Positions 7,119-19,200 of a DNA stretch of 64,000 nt are shown here, piece after piece (position 1 is the stretch's first letter; each line of letters opens with the position of its first letter). Under the pieces are notes generated by a model, which saw nothing but the letters and a program-made list of their open reading frames with translations, was not told the DNA's origin and did not search any database. Made by a program: the position numbers and the translations under genes. The stretch is taken from positions 124,001-188,000 of the forward strand of contig NZ_JACHGN010000018.1 in the NCBI RefSeq assembly GCF_014202315.1. Reading direction: 5' to 3'. This DNA comes from Thermocatellispora tengchongensis. GTDB taxonomy: Bacteria; Actinomycetota; Actinomycetes; Streptosporangiales; Streptosporangiaceae.

Positions 7119-10100
7119 ATGAGCGAGTCCGATCACCTGGCCATCGTCGGCATGAGCTGCCGGTACCCCGGCGGGGTGCGCTCGCCGGAGGACCTGTGGC
7201 AGGTCGTCGTCAACGGGCGCGAGGTCCTCTCGTCGTTCCCGCGCGACCGCGGCTGGAACCTCGAATCCCTGCACGACGACGACCCCGGCCACCCCGGGAC
7301 GTCCTATGTGGACCGGGGCGGTTTCCTGGACGACGTCGCGGGGTTCGATTCGGGCTTCTTCGGGATCTCGGCGCGTGAGGCGACCGCGATGGACCCGCAG
7401 CAGCGTCTGCTCCTGGAGGTCGCCTGGGAGGCCCTGGAGCGAGCCGGCCTGGACCCGCTGAGCCTGCGGGGGAGCCGGACCGGGGTCTTCGTCGGGGGCG
7501 AGCCGCGCGAGTACGGCCCGCGCCTGTCCGAGGCGCCCGACGGGATCGAGGCGCACCTGCTCACCGGCACCACGACCAGCGTGCTGTCCGGGCGGATCGC
7601 CTACTCCCTCGGGCTGCACGGCCCGGCCCTGACCGTGGACACCTCCGCCTCCAGTTCCCTCGTCGCCCTGCACCTGGCCGCCCAGGCCCTCCGCCACGGC
7701 GAATGCTCCCTGGCGCTGGCCGGCGGGGTGTCCGTGATGGCCACCCCGGGCAACTTCGTCGCCTTCAGCCGGCTGCGCGGCCTGGCCCCGGACGGCCGCT
7801 GCAAGCCCTTCTCCGCCGACGCCGACGGCACCGCCTGGTCCGAAGGCGTCGGCGTCCTCGTCCTGGAGCGCCTGCCCGACGCCCTGCGCAACGGCCACCG
7901 CGTGCTCGCCCTCGTACGCGGCACGGCGATCAACTCCGACGGCGCCAGCGACGGCCTCACCGCCCCGAACGGCCTGGCCCAGGCGGACGTCATCGCGCGG
8001 GCCCTGGCCGACGCGGGACTGACCACCGACGACATCGACGCCGTCGAGGCCCACGGCACCGGCACCCCGCTCGGCGACCGGACCGAGTCCCGCGCGCTGG
8101 CCGCCGCCTACGGCCGGGGGCGTTCCCCGGAGCGCCCGCTGCTGATCGGATCGGTGAAGTCCAACATCGGCCACACCCAGGCCGCGGCCGGGGTGGCCGG
8201 GGTCATCAAGACGGTGATGGCGCTGCGGCACGGTGTGCTGCCGGCCACGCTCAACATCGGTGAGCCCAATCCGCACATCGACTGGTCCTCCTCGGGGCTG
8301 CGGCTGCTCACCGAAGCCCGGCCGTGGCCCGAGTCCGGCCGCGCCCGCCGGGCCGGGGTGTCCTCGTTCGGGATCAGCGGCACCAACGCCCACGCCGTAC
8401 TGGAGCAGGCCCCTCCGGCTGGTCAGAGCCCTGCCGATGACACCCGGGCGGTGCCGTTCGCCCGTCCGGGCGGCCCGACGGCGTGGCTGGTCTCGGCACG
8501 TTCCGCGACGGCCCTGAGCGGGCAGGCCGGACGCCTGGCCGAGTTCGTCGCGGCCGGTTCGCGTCGCGAAGATGTCACCGGCGCGGCGGTCCACGGCCCT
8601 GCTGATCCGGCCGATGTCGCCTGGTCGCTGGCCACGACCCGGAGCGCGTTCGAGCACCGGGCGGTGATCATTGGCTCCGGCTCGGCGGAGTTGACCGCAG
8701 GTCTGGAGGCGCTGGCCGCCGGCCGCCCGTCGCCCGCGCTGGTCAGCGGTGTGGCCGATCCGGCCGGTGAGCGTGGGCGCCGAGTGGTGTTCGTCTTCCC
8801 CGGCCAGGGATCGCAGTGGCTGGGCATGGGCCGCGACCTGGCCGCGGCGTCACCCGTGTTCGCCGCCCGGCTGGGCGAGTGCGAGCGGGCGCTGTCCCCG
8901 TACGTGGACTGGAACCTGTCCGACGTCCTGGCCGGCGCCGACGGCGCACCCGGTCTCGACCGCGACGACGTCGTCCAGCCGGCCCTGTTCGCGGTGATGG
9001 TCTCCCTGGCCGCCGTCTGGCAGGCCGCCGGAGTGACCCCGGAGGTGGTGGCCGGCCACAGTCAGGGTGAGATCGCGGCGGCCTGCGTGGCCGGCATCCT
9101 CTCGCTGGAGGACGCGGCGAAGGTGACCGCCCTGCGCAGCCGGATGGTCCGGGCCCTGGCCGGGTATGGCGGGATGCTGTCGATCGCCGAGTCGCCGGAG
9201 GCGGTCACGGCCCGGCTGGCGCCGTACTCGGGGCAGGCCACGGTCGGCGTCGTCAACAGCCCGGACGCGACCGTCATCACCGGCGACCTGGACGTCCTGG
9301 GGCGGATCGCCGCCGACTGCGAGCGGGACGGCGTCCGGACCCGGCTCCTTCCCGTGGACTACGCCTCGCACAGCCCGCAGGTGGACCGCATCCGCGACGA
9401 CCTCCTCGCCGCCCTGGCCGGCATCACCCCCGGGCCGGGGACGACCGCGATGGTCTCTGCGGTCACCGGCGAGTTCCTGGACGGCACGACGGCCGGAGCC
9501 GAGTACTGGTACGCCAATCTGCGCCGCCCCGTGCGGTTCGCCAACGCCGTCCGGACGCTGGACCGGGCCGGATATGACGTGTTCGTCGAGGTCTCCCCGC
9601 ATCCGGTGCTGACCGGGGCGATCAGCGCCACCCTGGAGCAGGTCCGGCGCGAGGCCGAGGCCGAGCTCGACACTCCCGGCGCTGTGCCCGAGGCCGCCGA
9701 GGCCGGTTCCGGCAGCGCCCTGCTGCGCTCGGCCCCGGTCGTCACCGGAACGCTGCGCCGCGACGCCGGCGGCCAGGACCGGATGCTCGCCTCGCTGGCC
9801 GAGGTGCACGTCCGCGGCGTACAGGTGGACTGGCCGGCGGTGCTGCCGCGTGCCCGGCGGATCGACCTGCCCACCTACGCGTTCGAGCACCGGCGGTTCT
9901 GGCTCGACGCCGGCACCTCCCATGGCGCCGCCGTGCCGGCGCCGCCGGAGGAGGACCCCGTCGCCGGAAGCGGCGGCGGGCTGCGGGACCGGATCGCCGG
10001 CCTCCCGGCCGGGGAACAGGTTCAGGCCGTGCTGGAACTGATCCGGGCCCACGCCGCCGCAGTGCTCGGCCAGCCCACGCCCGAGGCGGTCCAGCCGGGC

Positions 10101-10290
10101 CGCACGTTCAAGGAGATCGGGTTCGACTCCCTGGCCGGGGTGGAACTGCGCACCCGGCTGAACGCGGCCACCGGCCTGGAGTTGCCCACCACGCTGATCT
10201 TCGACTACCCCACCCCGGCCGCCCTGACCGGATTCCTCCGAGCCAGGCTGCTCGGCGCCGCCGATGTCCCGCTCACCCGGGCCGCGGCCG
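7119..10290 (+). other. Loading module: KS(Cys-to-Ala)-AT(methylmalonyl-type)-ACP
   Basis: KS at about 7131-8412: the active-site segment reads DTSASSSL instead of DTACSSSL, and the nucleophile codon is GCC (Ala) at 7647-7649; HGTGT and KSNIGH are intact. AT at about 8785-9660: GHSQGE near 9055 and YASHS near 9358 are the methylmalonyl-type motifs. ACP at about 9980-10245 has its Ppant Ser codon at 10128-10130. KSQ loading domains (Gln in place of Cys) decarboxylate the AT-bound dicarboxylic unit; an Ala KS cannot condense and may do the same. Predicted starter: propionyl. Confidence 0.85.
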
Positions 10291-13200
10291 GTGCGGTCAC
10301 GGACGAGCCGATCGCGATCGTGGCCATGAGCTGCCGGTTCCCCGGCGGCGTGCACGACCCGGAGAGCCTGTGGGAGCTGCTCGCCGCCGGCGGGGACGCG
10401 ATCGGGGACGTCCCCACCGACCGCGGCTGGGACCTCGACGTCGTGAACGACCCCGATCTCGGTCCGGCGCTTCGCGGCGGGTACCTGTCCGACGTCGCCG
10501 GCTTCGACCCGGCCTTCTTCGGGATCAGCCCGCGCGAGGCGCTGGCGATGGACCCGCAGCAGCGGCTCCTGCTGGAGATCTCCTGGGAAGCCCTGGAACG
10601 CGCCGGGATCGACGTCCAGCGGTTGCGCGGTTCGGCCACCGGCGTCTTCGTCGGCGCCGCCTCCTCCGGCTACGGCGACGGCGGCCCCCGGGAGCTGGAG
10701 GGACACCTGCGGACCGGCGGCGCCACCAGCGTGCTGTCCGGCCGGGTCGCCTACACCTTCGGGTTCGAGGGGCCGGCGGTGACCGTGGACACGGCCTGCT
10801 CGTCGTCCCTGGTGGCCCTGCACCTGGCCGCGCAGGCGCTGCGGAACGGGGAATGCGGGCTGGCCCTCGCCGGAGGGGTGACCGTGCACGCCACCGCGTC
10901 CTGGCTGACCTGGTTCGCCCGGCAGCACGGGCTGGCCTCCGACGGCCGGTGCAAGGCGTTCTCGGCCGCCGCCGACGGCATGGGCATGGCCGAGGGCGCC
11001 GGCGTCGTGCTGCTGGAACGGCTGTCCGACGCCCACCGGAACGGGCACCCGGTGCTCGCCGTGGTGGCCGGCAGCGCCGTCAACCAGGACGGCGCCTCCA
11101 ACGGCCTGACGGCCCCCAACGGGCCGTCCCAGCAACGCGTCATCCGGGCCGCCCTGGCCGGCGCCGGGCTCGGCGCGGACGACGTCGATGTGGTGGAGGC
11201 GCACGGAACCGGGACCGTGCTCGGCGACCCGATCGAGGCCCAGGCCCTGCTGGCCACCTACGGGCAGGACCGGGACTCCGACCGGCCGCTGCTGCTGGGC
11301 ACGGTGAAGTCGAACATCGGCCACACCCAGTGGGCGGCCGGAGCGGCCGGGATCATCAAGATGGTCCTGGCCCTGCGGCACGGCACGCTCCCGCGCACGT
11401 TGCACGCCGACGTGCCGTCCCCGCACGTGGACTGGTCGTCCGGAGCGGTGCGGCTCCTGACCGAGCCGCAGGACTGGCCGGAGCGGGGACGACCGCGCCG
11501 GGCCGGGGTGTCGGCGTTCGGGATCAGCGGCACCAACGCGCACGTCATCCTGGAACAGGCGCCCGACGACGGCGTTTCCGAGGATGTCCGGAAGGGGCGG
11601 CTGCCGGCGGTGCCGTGGCTGCTGTCGGCGCGTGACGAGACCGGCCTCGCCGCTCAGGCGCGGCGGTTGCGCGAGTACGTGCTGGCCCGGCCGGAGCTGG
11701 ACCCGGCCGACGTCGGCTGGTCGCTGGCGACGACCCGGACCGCGCTGCCCGAGCGGGCCGTCGTGGTGGGCGCGGACCGGGACGAGCTGATCTCCGGGCT
11801 GGCCGATCTGGCGGCAGCGCCCTCCGGCGCGCGGGCCGGGTCGGCGGGCCGGATCGGGTTCGTGTTCACCGGTCAGGGCGCACAGCGGATCGGGATGGGC
11901 CGGCGGTTGTATGCGGCCTATCCGGCCTTCGCCGCCGCGTTCGACGAGGTGTGCGCCGGGCTGGAGAAGCACCTGGATCGGCCGGGCCTGTCGCTGAAGG
12001 AGGTCATCGGCGGCGCCGGGCGCATCGACGACACGGTGTGGGCGCAGGCGGGCCTGTTCGCGGTCGAGGTGGCCGTCTTCCGGCTGCTGGAGTCGTGGGG
12101 TGTGACGCCCGCGGCCATGGCCGGGCACTCGATCGGCGAGCTGGCGGCCGCGCACCTGGCCGGGGTGTGGTCGCTCGCCGACGCGTGCGCCGTCGTGGCG
12201 GCGCGCGGCCGGCTGATGCAGGCCCTGCCGCCGGGCGGGGCGATGCTCTCGGTCCAGGCGGGCGAGGACGACGTCCGTCCGGTTCTGGCCGGGGCCGAGG
12301 GCGTGGAGATAGCGGCGGTCAACGGCCCGGAGGCCGTGGTGGTCTCCGGGCCCGAGGCGGCGGTTTCGGCGGTGGAGGACGCGTTCTCGGCCCGTGGGGT
12401 GCGGGTGCGGCGGCTGCGGGTGTCGCACGCGTTCCACTCGCCGCTGATGGAGCCGATGCTGGCCGGCTTCGCCGACGTGACGGCGTCGGTGTCGTACGCA
12501 CAGCCGCGCATCCCGATCGTCTCGACGCTGACCGGCCGGCCGGTGACGGACGAACTGCTGGACCCGGGGTACTGGGTGCGGCAGGTGCGCGAGCCGGTCC
12601 GGTTCGCCGACGCCGTCACCGCGCTCCGGGACGCCGGCGTCCGCACGTTCGTCGAGATCGGCCCCGACGCCGTGCTGACCGCCCTCGGCTCGGCGAGCGG
12701 CGAGTCAGAGAACGCCGGCGAGGACTGGATTGCGACGCTGCGCCGGGACCGCGACGAGGCGCACACCCTCGTGTCGGCGGTGGGCCGGCTCGCCGCCCGC
12801 GGCGGCGACGTGGACTGGTCGCGGTTCTACGCCGGCACCGGAGCCCGGCGGGTGGACCTGCCCACGTACGCGTTCGACCGGCAGCGGTACTGGCTGACCC
12901 CGCCGGCCACGGCACGCCCCCGGGACATCGGGCTGACCGCCTCCGGGCACCCGCTGCTCGGCACCGTGGTCGAGCTGCCCGCGAACGGCGGCCTGGTGCT
13001 CACCGGACGGCTGTCCCTGACCGCCCAGCCGTGGCTGGCCGACCACGTCGTCGCGGGCCGGGTGGTCGTCCCCGGAGCCGCCCTGGTCGAGATGGCGATC
13101 CGGGCCGGCGACGAGGCCGGCTGCTCCCGGCTGGCCGAAATGATCATCCAGGTGCCGATGGTGCTGCCCGCCCGCCGCGGGATCCAGGTGCGGATCACGG

Positions 13201-16200
13201 TCGGCGAGCCGGACGAGCACGGCGACCGGGAGCTGACCGTCCACTCCCGGCCCGAGGACGAGACCGGCCCCTGGACCGGCCACGCCACCGGCGTCCTGGC
13301 CCCGGCCGGCGCCCCCGGACCCGACGGCGCCGAGGCCGCCGCGGCGCCGGCGTCCTGGCCGCCGCGGGGAGCGGTCGCCGAGGACCTGACCGGCCTCTAC
13401 CCGGCCCTGGCCCGCGCCGGACTGCCCTACGGCCCCGCGTTCCAGGGGGTGCGCCGGGCCTGGCGGCGCGGTGAGGAGATCTTCGCCGAGGTCGGGCTCG
13501 GCGAGGGTACGGACCTGGCCGGCTTCGGCCTCCACCCGGCCCTTCTCGACGCCGCCCTGCACCTGATCGCCCGGCCCGGCGGCGACGCCGAGCCCGGTCC
13601 GCTGCTGCCGTTCGCCTGGACCGACGCCGTCGTCCACGCCACCGGCGCGTCCACCGCCAGGGTCCGCATCGCGCCCTCCGCCACCGGCGAGGGCGTGTCG
13701 CTGACCCTGGCCGACGAGAGCGGCGGCCTGATCGCGACCGTCGGGTCCCTGGTCCTGCGCCCCATGGCGGCACCGGCCGGCGCCGTCGCCGGGGAAGCCC
13801 TGTTCGAGCTGGACTGGGTCCCGGCCGAGCCCACGGCCGCCGCTCCCGATCCGAGCCGCTGGGCCGTGCTGGGCTCCGATCGCCGGGCCGCCCCGCCGGA
13901 GGCGACCGCGTACGACGACGTGGCCGCCCTGCTGGCCGCGATCGGCGCCGGCGCCCCCGTCCCCGAGATCATCCTCTTCCGCCCCCGAGATCCTTCCCGT
14001 GGTGCCTCCGGCATGGCGGCGCGTGCGCGCGGCACGACCCTGGACGCCCTGCGGGTGGTCCAGGAGGTCCTTCGCGCCGACGAGCTGAGCGCGTCGCGGC
14101 TGCTGGTGCTGACCGAGCGGGCCGTGGACGCCGGAGCCGTGGACGTGGACGTCACCGCCGCCGGCGTGTGGGGTCTGGTCCGGGTGGCCCAGTCCGAGCA
14201 CCCGGACCGCATCGTCCTGGCCGACCTCGACGACGCCGGGACCGCGCGGACGCTCGCCGAGGCCGTGAGCTCGCGCGAACCGCAGATCGCCGTGCGGGCG
14301 GGCCGGCTCCTGGCGCCGAGGCTGGCCCGGGTGAGTCCTGGCCTGCCGGTCCCGGAACAGGACGGCTGGCGGCTGGAGTGCACCGAGCGCGGCACGCTGG
14401 AGAACATCGTCCTGGCGCCTGCCGAAGCCGGCCGCCGGCCACTGGCCCGCAACGAGGTCCGGGTCGCCCTGCGCGCGGCCGGAGTGAACTTCCGGGACGT
14501 GCTGAACGTCCTGGGCATGTATCCCGGCGACCCGGGCCTGCTCGGCCTGGAGGGCGCCGGCGTCGTCCTGGAGACCGGCCCGGACGTCACCGGCCTGCGC
14601 CCCGGCGACCTCGTGATGGGCCTGTTCTCCGGGGCCTTCACCCCCGTGGCGGTCACGGACGCCCGCCTGCTGGCCCCGGTCCCGGCCGGGTGGACCCTGG
14701 CCGAGGCCGCCGCCGCCCCGGTCGTCTACCTCACCGCCTGGCACGCGCTGGTCGAACTGGCCGGGCTGCGCGCCGGTGAGTCCGTGCTGATCCACGCCGC
14801 CGCCGGTGGCGTCGGCTCGGCCGCCGTGCAGGTGGCGCGGCATCTGGGCGCCGAGGTGTTCGGCACCGCCGGCCCGTCCAAGTGGGGCCTGCTGCGCGAA
14901 GCCGGCCTGGACGAGGCCCATCTCGCCTCCTCGCGCACGCTCGACTTCGAGACCCGGTTCCCGGCCGGGATCGACGTCGTCCTGAACTCGCTGGCGGGGG
15001 AGTTCACCGACGCGTCGCTGCGGCTGGCCGCCGGGGCGGGCGGCCGGTTCATCGAGATCGGCAAGACCGACATCCGGGACGCCGGCCAGGTCGCCCGTGA
15101 CCATCAGGGCCTTGCCTATCAGGCGTTCGACCTGCTGCGACTCGACCCGGAGCGGATCGCGCGGATGTTCGCCGCCCTGTCCGGGCTGTTCGCCCGGCAG
15201 GTGCTCCGGCCGCTGCCGGTGACCTGCTGGGACGTCCGCCGGGCGCCGGAGGCGTTCCGGTACCTGAGCCAGGCCCGCAACGTCGGCAAGGTCGTCCTGA
15301 CCATGCCCGCCGCCGAATCGCGGGGAACCACGCTGGTGACCGGGGTATCGGGCGCCCTGGGCGGTCTGATCGCCCGGCACCTGGCCTCCGGCGCGACGCG
15401 CCCTGAGAACCTGCTGCTGCTGTCCCGGCGCGGCCCGGACGCGCCCGGGATGGGCGCCCTTGCCGCCGAGCTGGCCACTCTCGGCGCCGGCGTGCGAATG
15501 GTCGCCGCCGACGTGGCCGACCACGACCACGTCGCCGCCGTCCTCGCGGGCGTGCCCGCCGAATCACCGCTGCGCGCCGTCGTCCACGCCGCCGGGGTGC
15601 TCGACGACGGCGTCGTCCACGCCCTGACCCCCGCCCGGATCGACGCCGTGATGCGGCCCAAGGCGGACGGCGCCTGGAACCTGCACCGCCTCACCCGCCA
15701 TCTCGACCTGGACCGGTTCGTCCTCTTCTCCTCGGTCGCCGGGCTCTGGGGCAACCCCGGGCAGGCCGGATACGCCGCCGCGAACACCTTCCTGGACGCG
15801 CTCGCCGGGCACCGGCGCCGGGCCGGTCTACCGGCGACGTCCCTGGCCTGGGGGCCCTGGCAGGTCGGCGAGACGCCCACCGGGGGCATGGCCGCGAACC
15901 TGGCGGAGGCGGACTGGCGGCGGATGGCCCGGCACGGCCTGGCCCCCCTCACCGGCGCCGACGGACTCGGCCTGCTGGACGCCGCCGCCGCCCTCGGACA
16001 GGCCATGCTCGTCCCGGCCCGTCTCGACCTGCGTCCCGGCGCCGCCTACCCCGCGCTGTTGTCCGGTCTGACGGCCCCGGCGAGGCGCACCCGCCGCACG
16101 GTGCGCTCGGCACCTGAGGACGGCCGAGGCGAGTTCGCCGAGCGGCTGGCCGCGCTGCCCGAGGCCGATCGCGGCGAAGCCGTCCAGGACCTGGTCCGGA

Positions 16201-19200
16201 CCCAGGCCGCGCTCGTGCTGGGCATGTCCGGCCCCGCGGCGGTGGAGGCCGGCCGGTCCTTCCGGGAGCTCGGGATCGACTCCCTGACGGCGGTCGAGCT
16301 GCGCAACCGGCTGAACACGGCCACCGGCCTGCGGCTGCCCGCCGGCGTCGTCTTCGACTACCCGACACCGGCCCTGCTGGCCGGCTTCCTGGCCACGACC
16401 GCGCTGGGGACGACGACCGGCCCGGCCTCGGCGAGCACGACGGCGACCCGGTCCCGGGCGGAACCGCCGGACGGCGACCAGATCGCGATCGTCGGAATCG
16501 GCTGCCGGTTCCCGGGCGGGGCCGGTTCCGCCGGTGACTTCTGGGACCTGGTCTCCACCGGCACCGACGCGGTCTCGCCGTTCCCGCGGGATCGCGGCCC
16601 GCTGTGGGAAGGCGTCTTCGAGCAGGACGCGGACCCGCACGCGCGCGTAGGGGCCTTCCTCTACGACGCCGGGGACTTCGACGCCCAGTTCTTCGGGATC
16701 TCGCCGCGCGAGGCGCTGGCGATGGACCCGCAGCAGCGGCTGCTGCTGGAGACGTCCTGGGAGGCCCTGGAGGACGCCGGCATCGACCCCCTGTCGTTGC
16801 ACGGCAGCTCGACCGGCGTGTTCGCCGGTCTGATCTATCACGACTACGGCGCCGGCGCGGCGATGCCCGAGGAGGTCCAGGGCTACCTGAGCACCGGCGG
16901 TTCCGGCGGGGTCGCGTCCGGCCGGGTGGCGTACGCCCTGGGGCTGGAGGGGCCCGCGGTGACGGTGGACACCGCGTGTTCGTCGTCGCTGGTGGCCCTG
17001 CATCTCGCCGTCCAGGCGCTGAGGTCGGGGGAGTGCGATCTCGCCCTGGCCGGCGGCGTCACCGTGATGGCGACGCCCGGCACGTTCCTGGAGTTCGCCC
17101 GGCAACGTGGTCTGGCGGCGGACGGCCGGTGCAAGGCGTACGCGCAGGCCGCCGACGGCACCGGCTGGGGCGAGGGCGTCGGGGTCCTGGTCGTCGAACG
17201 GCTCTCGGACGCCCGCCGCAACGGTCACCGGGTGCTCGCCGTGGTGGCCGGGACCGCGGTGAACCAGGACGGCGCCTCCAACGGCCTGACCGCCCCCAGC
17301 GGGCCGTCCCAGCAGCGGGTGATCCGCGCCGCGCTGGACAGCGCCGGCCTGCGGCCGGGGGACGTGGACGTGATCGAGGGCCACGGGACCGGCACCCGGC
17401 TGGGCGACCCGATCGAGGCCGAGGCGCTGATCGCGACCTACGGCCAGGGCCGCGACCCCGGCCGTCCGGTCCTGCTGGGATCGGTGAAGTCGAACATCGG
17501 TCACACCCAGGCGGCGGCCGGGGTGGCCGGGGTCATCAAGATGGTGCAGGCGATGGCCCACGGCGTCGTCCCGGCCACGCTGCACGTGGACGAGCCGTCG
17601 GCGCACGTGGACTGGGACGCCGGTTCGGTCCGGCTGGTGACCGAGGCGACGGCGTGGCCGGAGACGGGCCGCCCGCGCCGGGCCGGCGTGTCCTCCTTCG
17701 GGTTCTCCGGCACCAACGCGCACATCATCCTGGAGCAGGCTCCGGGCGAGGACCCGGACCCGCCGATCGGCGAGGGCGCGCCGGGTCAGCCGCCGGTGCT
17801 GCTGTGGCCGATCTCGGCGCGGAGCACCGACGGCCTGGCCGCGCAGGCGGACCGGTTGCGGGAGTTCCTGCTCGGCCGTCCGGAGCTGGACCCTGTCGAT
17901 GTCGGCTGGTCGCTGGCGACGGCGCGGGCGGGTCTGCCCGAGCGGGCGGTCGTGCTGGGTTCGGATCGGGACGAACTGCTGTCCCGGCTGGCCGGACTGG
18001 CGGCGGCGCCGCCCGGCGGGCCGCCGGCCGGTGTGGTGACCGGCAGGGCGGGCTCGGCGGGCAAGGTCGGTTTCGTGTTCACCGGTCAGGGCGCGCAGCG
18101 GATCGGCATGGGCCGGCGGCTGTACGCGGCGCATCCGGTGTTCGCGCAGGCGTTCGACGCGGTCTGCGCCGGGCTGGACGAGCACCTGGAGCAGCCCGTC
18201 AGAGCGGTCGTGCACGGCGCCGAGCCCGTGGCCGTGGATCAGACGATGTGGGCGCAGGCCGGGCTGTTCGCGGTCGAGGTCGCGCTGTTCCGGCTCCTGG
18301 AGTCCTGGGGTGTGACCCCGGCGATGGTGGCCGGGCACTCGATCGGTGAGCTGGCCGCCGCGCACGTGGCCGGGGTCTGGTCGCTGGCCGACGCCTGTGC
18401 CGTGGTGGCGGCCCGGGGCCGGCTGATGCAGGCGCTGCCCGCCGGCGGGGCGATGCTCTCGGTGCGGGCGAGCGAGGACGAGGTCCGTTCGGTTCTGGCC
18501 GGGGCCGAGGGCGTGGACGGCGTGGACATCGCGGCGGTGAACGGCCCGGACGCGATCGTGGTCTCCGGGGCCGAGGCGGCGGTCTCCGCGCTGGAGGAGG
18601 AGTTCTCGGCGCGCGGGGTGCGGGTGCGGCGGCCGCGGGTGTCGCACGCGTTCCACTCGCCGCTGATGGAGCCGATGCTGGCCGGCTTCGCCGAGGTGAC
18701 GGCGTCGGTGTCGTACGCGCCGCCGCGCATCCCGATCGTCTCGACGCTGACCGGCCGGCCGGTCACCGATGAGGCGCTGGACCCGGCGTACTGGGTGCGC
18801 CAGGTCCGCGAGCCGGTGCGCTTCGCCGCCGCGGTCACCGCGCTGCGGGAGAGCGGCGTGCGCACGTTCGTGGAGATCGGCCCGGACGCGGTGCTCACCG
18901 CCCTGGGCTCGCAGACCGGCGACGCCGGGGAAACGTGGATTCCGGTGCTGCGCCGCGACCGGGACGAGGCGTTCACCCTGGCGTCGGCGGTGGCCGAGGT
19001 CCAGGTCCGCGGCGGAACCGTGGACTGGCCGGCGTTCTACGCCGGGACCGGCGCCCGGCGGGTGGACCTGCCCACCTACGCCTTCGCCCGGCGGCGGTAC
19101 TGGCTGGACGCCGCCGCCGGCACGGCGGACCCGGCCGGTCTCGGCCAGTCCGGGGCCGCGCACCCTCTGCTCGGCGCGAGCACCACCATGGCCACCGGCG

